Assembly (NCBI GenBank): GCA_035656635.1
Contig: DASRSD010000063.1
Span: forward strand, 1-41,341
DNA: 41,341 nucleotides
Direction of reading: 5' to 3'
Source: Pirellulales bacterium
Lineage (GTDB): Bacteria; Planctomycetota; Planctomycetia; Pirellulales; JADZDJ01
The notes below the pieces were generated by a model that saw only the letters and a list, made by a program, of their open reading frames with translations, was not told the origin of the DNA and did not search any database. The translations under genes were made by a program, and so were the position numbers. Below, piece after piece: positions 8,114 to 16,323 of this stretch (its first letter is position 1; each line of letters starts with the position of its first letter).

Positions 8114-9166
8114 ATGAAAGCCTTAATCAGTTCGATGACAATCATGGCGGCACTCGCCATGGGCGCAAGCGCTGTGTTTGGCGCTGGCGAAGGTCGCAAG
8201 AGCGGCGGCGGCAACAACGCAACGGGAAATCAGAATCAGGGAAATCAAAATCAGGGGAACCAAGGCCTGTTCAATCAGGGACAACAAAATCAAGGAAATC
8301 AAGCACAAGGAAATCAAGCACAGGGAAATCAAGCACAGGGAAATCAATCGCAGAATAACGCGGGCAATCCCAATAAAAATCAACTCGAAAAGGGACCGGC
8401 GAAAAACAATTTGAATTCGGTTCTAAACAAGAATGCCGGAAACACGAGCGGCAACAAACTGAAATTAGGCGACGGCAATTTCGACAAAAACGGAATTGGC
8501 CCCCTGGATGAAAGCAAACACGCCGGCGACCAAGGCCTTGGCTGGCGCTACCAAAAGGTCGGAAACGAATGGTGGTTTTGGACCGCTTCCGGCCATTGGT
8601 GCTACAACCGCGGCGGGCAGTGGTGCAACTACGATCAAAATACCTTCGTCAACATGAACGGCGCCAAGGGACCCTACTACGAAGATCAACAAGGTTTCTT
8701 CACGACGCAAAACGGCCAGAAGGCTTACGATTCGACTATTCACCGCGATGCCAGCGCGACCGCCGCCACCACCGCCGCAACTACCGCGACAACAGCAACA
8801 ACGACTGACGCAACCAGCACAAACAGCGGTACGCCGGCCGATGCCACAGCTGCCGGAACGACAGGGACAGGAACGACGCCAACTACCGGCGCTACAGGAA
8901 CTCCGGCTGATTCCGGAGCAACGGGAACACCGGCCGATGCCGGCGCTACAGGCACGCCGGCGGATGCCTCGAAAGGGGCCAGTTCATCGGGAGGAGCAAC
9001 CGGAACACCGGCCGATGCCTCGAAAGGAGCGAGTTCATCATCTGGAGCCACCGGCACCCCCGCCGACGCCTCGAAAAGCTCCAGCACACCCGCAAACACA
9101 AGCGGCGGTACTACCGGCACGCCAAGCGGTATTCCTGCCGGAGCTCCTAGTCCCCCGCCCAATTAA
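8114..9166 (+). CDS. Secreted GNQ-repeat / TPADAS-repeat protein with the shared aromatic domain
   Basis: A 350-residue protein (a GTG at 8111 is an equally good start; AGGGAG at 8097-8102). Signal peptide: MKALISSMTIMAALAMGASA. Residues ~35-85 are tandem GNQ(A/N)Q repeats encoded by a 15-nt unit around 8290-8350. The middle region (~125-215) repeats the domain of the previous gene: KNGIGPLD, WRYQKVGNEWWFW, GHWCYNRGGQWCNY, GPYYEDQQGFF, NGQKAYDSTIHR. The C-terminal ~135 residues are Thr/Ala-rich with repeated ATGTPADAS(K) units and a Pro-rich end. It has no enzyme motifs. The flexible repeats flanking one folded domain suggest a surface or matrix protein; this is inference. Confidence 0.88.
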   Translation: MKALISSMTIMAALAMGASAVFGAGEGRKSGGGNNATGNQNQGNQNQGNQGLFNQGQQNQGNQAQGNQAQGNQAQGNQSQNNAGNPNKNQLEKGPAKNNLNSVLNKNAGNTSGNKLKLGDGNFDKNGIGPLDESKHAGDQGLGWRYQKVGNEWWFWTASGHWCYNRGGQWCNYDQNTFVNMNGAKGPYYEDQQGFFTTQNGQKAYDSTIHRDASATAATTAATTATTATTTDATSTNSGTPADATAAGTTGTGTTPTTGATGTPADSGATGTPADAGATGTPADASKGASSSGGATGTPADASKGASSSSGATGTPADASKSSSTPANTSGGTTGTPSGIPAGAPSPPPN

Positions 9167-9381
9167 AAAATCTTTGTAACAACACGCCAGAAGATTCGCT
9201 CTTATTAACAACCCACAGTGACTACCGCCAAAGAGGAGCAACCCATAATAAGGGGGGATACTTGACAACTTGCATCAGCAGGGGCGATTATTTAGCCTCT
9301 TTCCCGCAGTTTATCTAAACCATTTTGAAACGACCAAATTTGCAGCCAACCTTCACTTTTTCTTGTACAAGGACCAGGACT

Positions 9382-11034
9382 ATGAAATCGGGGAACCCAA
9401 AGCCGTTGAGTTTGTTTGTCGGTGGAATTGCGTTAGTTGCATTCATGTTTTCCGTGGTGGTGGCGCAGCAACAAAAAAAGGCTGCCGCACCTCCCAATGC
9501 CAAAGCGCCGGTCGCAAAAGCTCCTACCGCGGCAGGCCCCCAGTCGGGAACTGTCAGCTTGGCGAGCCTCAACGCGCCGCTGAAGGCTAAGATACCGGCG
9601 AACTACGTGATTAAGTTGGCCCCGCCCGTGGCGGCCCCCGCCGCGTTGACGCTGGCGGATCTGAAATCCAAAACCGGCGCGGTGCCGGCTGCGACGGACA
9701 CCATTACTTTGCCCAACGGAACAAAAGTGGTTGCCCAAACTTTGCTGACGAAGTTGAACTCGTTAAATCAACAGTTCGCCGCAGCGGGTGCTCCACTGTT
9801 GCGTTCGCCGAGCGGGCAAAAGACCATCGTCCAGGAGTTGGCATTCAACAAGCCACTGCTAGATAAACAAGCGGCGGCCATTAAAGCGTTGCCCGCCGTG
9901 GACGCCAAAGCGCAATCACTTTCTGTGGCGTCGCTGCAGAAGGAGTACCAGACCGCGGTTGCCGCGCAGAAAGCAACGGCGACCGCAAATAAAGCGCCCC
10001 CGACGACGACCGCCAAGGGCGCCAAGGGGACACAGGCGGGAGGCACAAATACCGCCGGGCAAAAAAGCGCAAAAGGAGCCAAGGGGGCCGAAGGCGCTAC
10101 CGCCAGCGGCACTACCGGCAGCGCCACTACCGGCAGCGGCACGAAGCAAAGCCAAAGAGCAGTCGGGAAAGTTCCCCCGGGAGAAGTCGGTCCTGTTCTA
10201 GGAACCGTCCAACCCTACACGGTCACCAAAACGTACAACGGATCTTGGGGAGATAACTCGATTTTTGGCGTCGGGGTGAACTGCTCGTTATCTTTGTCGG
10301 CCAGCGGCACGGGAGCCAGTATGACCGGTTCGGCCAAGGCCACGGGTTCTATTTTTGGAAATGCTGAAGACCTGGCGGTGGCGACGGCCTCGCTGAATGC
10401 TCCCACGAGCGGCGTCCTCACTGCGAATTTGAAGGTTACGGTCCTGGGCGTCGATGAAGTGGCTTACAACGCGAGCCAATCGGTGAACTTCGATAAGTCA
10501 GACACTTATTCCAAATCGTTGCCTGATTCGCTCAAAGTGTCCTACAATTTCTCGATTTGTGGCATCCCGATAACCGCCGTAGTGGGCGCCAAGGGAAGCA
10601 TTTCGATGCCTTACTATATTGCCGAGACGCCGGGGGATACCATTGCCTACATCATTCCGGACGTGCAATCCAGCGTGTATGCCCAAGTGGGCATCGGCGG
10701 TGAATGGGACAACATTGGCGGGTCAGTCGGAGTGGAGGTTAACCTGACCCTGCTGAATAACAAGTTAACGTTGGCCGGCGGCGGCAGCGAAGGAACCGAT
10801 ACTACCGGAACCTTTCTTCAATACTGGTTAACTTCGCGCGACGATTTGGACGCCCTGGCGGGCACCGTGGATGTGTACTTGAACATCGATTTGGGCATTT
10901 GGTCGCACACTTACGATGAACCGTTCTACAACTACACCACCGGGTTCATCAAAACGTTCACGCCGGTGGCGGCCGACGGCAAGCAATACCTGGCGACCAG
11001 CGGCGGATTGTTACACTCTCCGGCGGCGAAATGA
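9382..11034 (+). CDS. Exported protein of unknown function with Ala/Lys-rich linker
   Basis: A 550-residue protein from the ATG at 9382 (CCAGGA about 8 nt upstream; an upstream in-frame ATG at 9325 would place the signal peptide abnormally deep). The signal peptide LSLFVGGIALVAFMFSVVVA is followed by Pro/Ala/Lys low complexity. An Ala-rich helical region (~60-200) comes next, then a Gly/Thr/Ala/Lys linker (~200-270). The C-terminal ~270 residues look like a beta-rich fold (YTVTKTYNGSWGDNSIFGVG, ASMTGSAKATGSIFG, GGSVGVEVNLTLLNNKLTL, YLNIDLGIWSHTYDEPFYNY). No known family is recognised. A terminator follows at 11089, so it is probably a single transcription unit. Confidence 0.85.
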   Translation: MKSGNPKPLSLFVGGIALVAFMFSVVVAQQQKKAAAPPNAKAPVAKAPTAAGPQSGTVSLASLNAPLKAKIPANYVIKLAPPVAAPAALTLADLKSKTGAVPAATDTITLPNGTKVVAQTLLTKLNSLNQQFAAAGAPLLRSPSGQKTIVQELAFNKPLLDKQAAAIKALPAVDAKAQSLSVASLQKEYQTAVAAQKATATANKAPPTTTAKGAKGTQAGGTNTAGQKSAKGAKGAEGATASGTTGSATTGSGTKQSQRAVGKVPPGEVGPVLGTVQPYTVTKTYNGSWGDNSIFGVGVNCSLSLSASGTGASMTGSAKATGSIFGNAEDLAVATASLNAPTSGVLTANLKVTVLGVDEVAYNASQSVNFDKSDTYSKSLPDSLKVSYNFSICGIPITAVVGAKGSISMPYYIAETPGDTIAYIIPDVQSSVYAQVGIGGEWDNIGGSVGVEVNLTLLNNKLTLAGGGSEGTDTTGTFLQYWLTSRDDLDALAGTVDVYLNIDLGIWSHTYDEPFYNYTTGFIKTFTPVAADGKQYLATSGGLLHSPAAK

Positions 11035-11088
11035 GTGCGGTTTACCGTGAAGGGTAAACCTGTGTAATCACCCCTATGCAACCTATTT

Positions 11089-11124
11089 CCGCTTGCGGCC
11101 TCATCCGGCCGCAAGCGGTTTTTT
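11089..11124 (+). terminator. Rho-independent terminator after 9382-11034
   Basis: A 12-bp perfect stem CCGCTTGCGGCC/GGCCGCAAGCGG with a 6-nt loop is followed by TTTTTT (11119-11124). It ends only 16 nt before the next ATG (11141), so that gene is either reached by read-through or starts further in. A second hairpin, GGTTTACC/GGTAAACC, lies near 11039-11060. Confidence 0.93.
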
Positions 11125-11140
11125 CTTGATGAAGTGATTT

Positions 11141-13120
11141 ATGACTGCGAACGCCCCCGAGTCTGCGAGTCCGTCGTTGGGTTCCCGCCGCGCTTGGACA
11201 TTGATCGTGGCGACGGTGCTGATCGTTATGGCAGCCGTCATTGCCGGACTGGCAGTGGGACATCGGTTGGCAGGGGAAACAAAGCAGGCCGGGCCGGCCA
11301 GTACAACGGTCATTCGCTTCACTGCTGACCAGCAGTTGGTTTACAGGCTCAATTTTTCCAGCGCTGGTGTTTCCAATGTCGGCGCAATTTTTTCCGATGC
11401 AAATCCGCAAGCGGCGACGCCGTCGCTATTGGAATTGGGCAATGTGTTTGAGACCACCGTGCAAGGCGAACTGGCGATCACCGTTTTGGAAGCGGATGCA
11501 AAACACACGCTGCTGGCGATTGAATTTCACAATCCTAAAGTGGAGTTTCAATCTTACGGCGTGGAAGATGCCGCTCAGTCGCAGCGCATTCAAAGCGGTT
11601 TGGCCCAGCCGTTATTTTGCGCGCTAAACGCCCAGGGCGCAGTGCAATTGGTGTGGTTCAACTCGGCGGCACATGCCGTCGCCCAACCCATGATCTGCTC
11701 GTTGCTGGCCACCATGCAAATGGTGAAGCCGGAATCGGAAGCGGCTGCTGCCGACACGTGGGAAGCCGAAGAGGAAGATCCCAACGGCAAATTGGTTGCT
11801 CATTACGAGATGCAGCCGGATGGAACCATTCACAAAACGAAGCTCCACTATTTGCCGCCCAAGCCTGCCAAGAAAACGACCACCACGCAGTTGACTCCGA
11901 CAATTCAATCCACAGGAGAAGATGTGGCGGAGCTCGATGCCGAGGGCAATTTGGCAGTTTTGGCGGCCACCGAAGCCCAGTCAATCAGCTTTCAAAACAA
12001 GGACGTTGGTCATGGAATTCTCAAAATAGATTTGCGTTTGGAGCGGAAAAACGAAGCAGCAGCCAGCGACTTAACGCGGTTGCGCACCTCCGCAAACGAA
12101 CTGCTGAAAACCGACCATGCGATTTCATTGTATGCTCCGCTTTCGCCGGAAGAATCGAACCGGGTGGTTCAGCGCGAGGCGTTGGGCAGCGCCACCTTGG
12201 AAAGCTTGCTGGCGGAGTTGGCAGCCGCCGAACGGGAAACCCCCAGTGAGAAACAGATCACTCAGTTGTTTTTGAAATTGAAAGCTTTGGCGGTTGTGCA
12301 CCCGGAAGCATGCGATCGCTTGGGAAAACTGCTGACCGGCGCGAAAACCGGGAGCCTGCGGATGCAAATCCTGACCGATGCGTTGGAAACCGCCGGCAAC
12401 GCCCCGGCGCAGGCCGCGCTGTGCGCCGCGATTCTCACTCGTTCGGCGGACGTGAACGCCATGCGGCTGTTGATTCCCGCACTGGGATCGGTCGAAACGC
12501 CCACGCCACAAACGGCAGAAACGCTGGAGCTGTTGGCCTTCGGCGATGTCGATAACATGGTTAAAGCGGCGGCGCGGCTGGCGCTTGGAGCCGTGGCGCG
12601 CAGTGTGGCCGGGGATTCGCCAGCGATTACCGTGAAAATTGTCGATCGCCTCGTCCAGGAATTAAAAACCGCGCCTCCGGCACGCGCCTGGGAGCTGCTT
12701 TTAGCCCTGGGCAATGCCGGTTCCAGCGAATCACTGCCGACATTAAAAGAGTTCCAAAAAAATCCCGAGCCGAACTTGCGCGGCACAGCCGCCTGGGCCA
12801 CGCGCTGGATCGATTCGCCCGAGGTCGTTCCGCTGCTGGCAAAAGTGCTTCAGGAAGAACCTGAGGCGGCCGTGCGGTTGGAAGCGGTCCGGGCACTGCA
12901 GTACCGCCAGAAAACGCCAGCGAATATTGCCGTCGAGGAAAAATCGCTGGCTGATTCCGACGCTCAAGTGCGAATGGAATTGCTTACCAATTTGTGGACA
13001 GCGCGCGAAGCATATCCGGAAACCAAACAGCTTGTTGAGAAAGCCGCCCGAAACGATCCGTCGGAAGACGTTCGCAAAGCCGCCACTAAATTGCTGAAAG
13101 ATGCGCAAGCCCAGCAGTGA
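11141..13120 (+). CDS. Membrane-anchored HEAT-repeat protein (vitellogenin-N-like layout)
   Basis: A 659-residue protein. One N-terminal membrane segment (WTLIVATVLIVMAAVIAGLAVG, ~19-40) is followed by a beta-rich region from ~55 to 320 beginning FTADQQLVYRLNFSSAG. Its strands alternate with lines such as LAITVLEADAKHTLLAIEFH. Residues ~335-655 are helical HEAT-type repeats, for example GNAGSSESLPTLKEFQKNPE and SPEVVPLLAKVLQEEPEAAV. The beta-then-HEAT order resembles the lipid-binding vitellogenin N-terminal module found in some bacteria; that is a suggestion only. Orientation would place the bulk outside the cytoplasm. No good ribosome binding site is visible and a terminator stands just upstream. 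Convergent with sdhB. Confidence 0.85.
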   Translation: MTANAPESASPSLGSRRAWTLIVATVLIVMAAVIAGLAVGHRLAGETKQAGPASTTVIRFTADQQLVYRLNFSSAGVSNVGAIFSDANPQAATPSLLELGNVFETTVQGELAITVLEADAKHTLLAIEFHNPKVEFQSYGVEDAAQSQRIQSGLAQPLFCALNAQGAVQLVWFNSAAHAVAQPMICSLLATMQMVKPESEAAAADTWEAEEEDPNGKLVAHYEMQPDGTIHKTKLHYLPPKPAKKTTTTQLTPTIQSTGEDVAELDAEGNLAVLAATEAQSISFQNKDVGHGILKIDLRLERKNEAAASDLTRLRTSANELLKTDHAISLYAPLSPEESNRVVQREALGSATLESLLAELAAAERETPSEKQITQLFLKLKALAVVHPEACDRLGKLLTGAKTGSLRMQILTDALETAGNAPAQAALCAAILTRSADVNAMRLLIPALGSVETPTPQTAETLELLAFGDVDNMVKAAARLALGAVARSVAGDSPAITVKIVDRLVQELKTAPPARAWELLLALGNAGSSESLPTLKEFQKNPEPNLRGTAAWATRWIDSPEVVPLLAKVLQEEPEAAVRLEAVRALQYRQKTPANIAVEEKSLADSDAQVRMELLTNLWTAREAYPETKQLVEKAARNDPSEDVRKAATKLLKDAQAQQ

Positions 13121-13169
13121 ACTTGCAAGCGGCTGGCGTTTCTGAAAAAACGAACGCGGCCTGATCCTC

Positions 13170-14033
13170 TCAAAAATCAAACAGCTTTTTGAGGGCGTGC
13201 ACCGTGGTCGCCCGGCCGGCGCGGGCAATGGAGCGGGTGAGCGGAATGCTCTTGGGGCACACCGCCACGCAATTTTGGGCATTGCCGCACATTTGCAGGC
13301 CGCCTTCGGTCATCAGGGCATCGAGCCGTTCGTCAGCGTTCATTTGTCCCGTGGGGTGCAAGTTAAAGAGCATGGCCTGGCTGATGGCCGCCGCACCGAT
13401 AAAGCCTTTGTTGTAGGCCGCCTGTTTGCGCGCGGCGAAATGCGCATCGGTTTCCCCGTCATGCTCCACCAGTTCAATCTTCGTATATTGCGGACAGGCT
13501 TCCAAACAGCAGCCGCAGCTCATGCACTCGCTTAATGGGTAGGCCTGCTGTTGCACTTCCGGCGAAACTTTCGGGCCCGGCCCGTGATCGAAGTAACCAT
13601 CCACCGGAATCCAACCCTTGATGCGTTTCAGCGCCTGAAACATCCGGGAGCGATCGACAAACAAATCGCGAACTACAGGAAACTTGCTGGCGGGCCGCAG
13701 CTCGATTTCCGCCGGATTATCTTCCAGCAGCCGATCGACCAAGGCCGAACAGGCTTGCCGCACCCGACCGTTAATCACCATGGTGCAAGCGCCGCAGACT
13801 TCTTCCAGGCAGTTGCAATCCCAGGCGACTGGGGCCACATGCTCGCCATCGGCAGTGGTGGCCAGGGAGGCAATTCGCTGCAACGCGCTGATGACGTTCA
13901 TGTCTTTTTCGTACGGCACTTCAAACCGCTGCCAATAACTGCCTTGGCCGGGGCCATCTTGCCGGAGCACGCGAACTTCGAAGGAAGTGGGTTGCGAATC
14001 GTGACCGTTATGAGAATCTTGAAGTGTTGTCAT
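13170..14033 (-). CDS. sdhB: Succinate dehydrogenase/fumarate reductase iron-sulfur subunit
   Basis: A 287-residue electron-transfer subunit of complex II. The N-terminal ferredoxin domain carries the 2Fe-2S ligands in CNCLEEVCGACTMVINGR and a later Cys (RQAC). The C-terminal domain carries CMSCGCCLEACPQY and CGNAQNCVAVCPKSIPLTRS for the 4Fe-4S and 3Fe-4S clusters. It passes electrons from the SdhA flavin to the SdhC haems/menaquinone. It is the last gene of sdhC-sdhA-sdhB; the 218-nt gap to sdhA is unusually long for this operon. It holds a repeat (14040-14068) directly in front of the start, and no Shine-Dalgarno sequence is visible (…GGTTTATAAAATG). Confidence 0.97.
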   Translation of the reverse strand: MTTLQDSHNGHDSQPTSFEVRVLRQDGPGQGSYWQRFEVPYEKDMNVISALQRIASLATTADGEHVAPVAWDCNCLEEVCGACTMVINGRVRQACSALVDRLLEDNPAEIELRPASKFPVVRDLFVDRSRMFQALKRIKGWIPVDGYFDHGPGPKVSPEVQQQAYPLSECMSCGCCLEACPQYTKIELVEHDGETDAHFAARKQAAYNKGFIGAAAISQAMLFNLHPTGQMNADERLDALMTEGGLQMCGNAQNCVAVCPKSIPLTRSIARAGRATTVHALKKLFDF

Positions 14034-14039
14034 TTTATA

Positions 14040-14068
14040 AACCGCTGAGACGCCGAGGCGCGGAGAAG
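14040..14068 (+). repeat. Dispersed GC-rich repeat, copy A
   Basis: Reads ACCGCTGAGACGCCGAGG then CGCGGAGAAG, the 'CCGC-GAG-CGC-GAG' type of dispersed unit. Copy B (14262-14290) lies about 200 nt away in opposite orientation. It sits immediately in front of the sdhB start codon. Confidence 0.6.
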
Positions 14069-14251
14069 AAGTTTTTTAATGGAATGGTTAAAGGGCTAAG
14101 CAATTTCGATTGCGCGTTACTTTGATGATATTTTCAGGTGAGATTGTACTTTTCGTTTATGTTCCCGGTCGAATAGGCATCGGAGGGCTATCCATTCGCC
14201 GATTAAAGCCAGGATTTCAACAATGAGTTCCATGCCGAGCATTCCTTGGCA

Positions 14252-16309
14252 CTACTTGCTGCTCTGCGTCTCCGCGCCTCTGCGGTTCATGTCGGGTTGG
14301 CCATTGCCGTTTGACCCACCGCCGTTGGACCCGCCAGGGGCGGGAGCTTTCTTCGCCTGGCGTTCTTTCCAAACTTGTTCGATGATCTCGGCGCCCACCA
14401 ATCCGTACAACCGGGGCCGCGGCGGAATGAGCGAAGTATCGACTTCTTCGTAACTCAACTGCGGCTCGCCTTCGGGCGATAACTTGGCGATGGTGGTTTT
14501 TAGCCAGCGGCGAGTGTTTTCCTCAAATCGGTCGCACCACTGCTCTGCTTCTCGGCGGTGCCCAGCCGGGTCGGTCGCGCTTAAGCCCGGCATGCAGAAA
14601 TCGGGCTTGAAGTGCGCCCCACGGCATTCGTCCCGCAAAAGCGCGCCGCGCAAAATGGTTTTGGCCACCGGGAACATGTCGCGCAAGGCTTTGGTGAACA
14701 CCACGTTCTGATTCGTCCACTGGCCGGTATCGGAAAGCGAGGCTCGCTTTGCCCGCGCTTCCAGCTCGCACACCTTGTCGTATGCTTCGGCCAACTGATT
14801 GTTGTACCGGACCACCGTGGCGGCCTTAGTCATCACGCGGCCCAGTTCGTCATGGATGAGATACGGATTTTCCCCGCTGGCGGAACTGCTGACCGGGCGA
14901 TGCAAAAGCTTGTCATGAATTTCCTGCTCGCGCTTGCGGGCCATGTCGCACAGCGACGAATGCTGCTCTTTCGCCGTGCCCCCCTGGAGCGAACCGAGCA
15001 CCGTTTCCACCGCTGGGGCGACCATTAAACCGCTGAAAATGCAACTCAACAGCGAATTGGCGCCCAGCCGGTTGGCGCCGTGATATTGATAGTCGCACTC
15101 GCCAATGGCATACAGGCCGGGGATGTTGGTTTGTTGATTGCGCGGCGAACCCATTTTCAATCCGCCGGCGGCCGTCCGTTCGTAATCGACCCACAAGCCG
15201 CCCATGGAATAGTGAACGGCGGGGAAAATTTTCATCGGCACTTCGCGGGGATCAACGCCTTGAAACTTCTCGTAAATGCTGAGAATGCCGCCGAGCTTTT
15301 TATCGAGTACTTCGCGCGGAATGTGCGTCAGATCCAAATACACCGCCAGGCGATCTTGCTCGACGCTCAAGCCCTCGTTCGTGCAAACGTTGAAAATTTC
15401 GCGGGTGGCAATGTCGCGCGGCACCAGGTTGCCGTACTTCGGATAGCGCTCCTCGAGGAAGTAATACCGCTCGGCTTCTGGAATGCTGCGCGGATCGCGG
15501 GTATCCTGTGGTTTGCGCGGGACCCATACGCGGCCCCCTTCGCCGCGGGCGCTTTCGCTCATGAGCCGCAATTTATCGGCTCCCGGCACGGCGGTGGGAT
15601 GCACCTGAATAAACTCGCCGTTGGCGTAAATCGCGCCGGCCTGAAAGCAACGGCTGGCCGCGCTGCCGGTGCAGACCATCGACATCGTGGAGCGGCCGTA
15701 AATTAGCCCACAACCGCCGGAGCCCACAATGACCGCATCAGCCGGGAACGCGCGAATTTCCATCGTAACTAAATCTTGCGCCACGGCTCCGCGGCAATGA
15801 CCGTGGGAATCTAAAATCGGGGAGAGAAAATCCCAGAACTCGTACTTCGTTACTTTGCCGGCCACTTCCCAGCGGCGCACTTGTTCATCCAAGGCATACA
15901 GCAACTGCTGTCCGGTGGTGGCGCCTGCGAATGCCGTGCGTTTATATAGCGTGCCGCCGAAACGGCGCTGATCGCGGAAACCTTCCGGCGTGCGGTTGAA
16001 GGGAACGCCCAACCGATCCATGAGGTCGATAATGCGAGGCCCCCAATCGCACATTTCCTTCACGGGCGGCTGATGCTGCAAGAAATCGCCGCCGTATACC
16101 GTGTCGTCAAAGTGCTTCCACTCGTTATCCCCCTGTTGCCGAGTGAGATCGTTCACGCTGTTAATGCCTCCCTGCGCGCACACGCTGTGAGAGCGTTTGA
16201 CCGGAACCAGGCTCATCAGGTCGACATCGATGCCCAACTCGGCCAGCTTCATGGTTGCTGCCAAGCCGGCCAAACCGCCGCCAACCACCAACACGCGCTG
16301 CTTTGCCAT
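14252..16309 (-). CDS. sdhA: Succinate dehydrogenase/fumarate reductase flavoprotein subunit
   Basis: A 685-residue FAD subunit that oxidises succinate to fumarate. The N-terminal dinucleotide fold is VVGGGLAGLAATMKLAELG. HSVCAQGGIN contains the histidine that binds FAD covalently in this family. Substrate and active-site motifs follow: VHPTAVPGADKLRLMSESAR, GEGGRVW, HYSMGGLWVDYE and IPGLYAIGECDYQYHGANRL. The C-terminal half carries the helical capping region. The last ~30 residues are Gly/Asn low complexity ending MNRRGAETQSSK, derived from a dispersed repeat. GAGGGAG precedes the ATG. It lies 14 nt behind sdhC in the same operon. Length is normal for the Bacillus-type enzyme plus this tail. 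Confidence 0.97.
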   Translation of the reverse strand: MAKQRVLVVGGGLAGLAATMKLAELGIDVDLMSLVPVKRSHSVCAQGGINSVNDLTRQQGDNEWKHFDDTVYGGDFLQHQPPVKEMCDWGPRIIDLMDRLGVPFNRTPEGFRDQRRFGGTLYKRTAFAGATTGQQLLYALDEQVRRWEVAGKVTKYEFWDFLSPILDSHGHCRGAVAQDLVTMEIRAFPADAVIVGSGGCGLIYGRSTMSMVCTGSAASRCFQAGAIYANGEFIQVHPTAVPGADKLRLMSESARGEGGRVWVPRKPQDTRDPRSIPEAERYYFLEERYPKYGNLVPRDIATREIFNVCTNEGLSVEQDRLAVYLDLTHIPREVLDKKLGGILSIYEKFQGVDPREVPMKIFPAVHYSMGGLWVDYERTAAGGLKMGSPRNQQTNIPGLYAIGECDYQYHGANRLGANSLLSCIFSGLMVAPAVETVLGSLQGGTAKEQHSSLCDMARKREQEIHDKLLHRPVSSSASGENPYLIHDELGRVMTKAATVVRYNNQLAEAYDKVCELEARAKRASLSDTGQWTNQNVVFTKALRDMFPVAKTILRGALLRDECRGAHFKPDFCMPGLSATDPAGHRREAEQWCDRFEENTRRWLKTTIAKLSPEGEPQLSYEEVDTSLIPPRPRLYGLVGAEIIEQVWKERQAKKAPAPGGSNGGGSNGNGQPDMNRRGAETQSSK
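14262..14290 (-). repeat. Dispersed GC-rich repeat, copy B (inside sdhA 3' end)
   Basis: On the minus strand it reads ATGAACCGCAGAGGCGCGG then AGACGCAGAG. It encodes the last residues of SdhA (MNRRGAETQ), a tail unrelated to the family, so the repeat seems to have been captured by the gene's 3' end. With copy A it brackets the sdhA-sdhB spacer. Confidence 0.6.
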
Positions 16310-16323
16310 GCCTGGATACTCCC

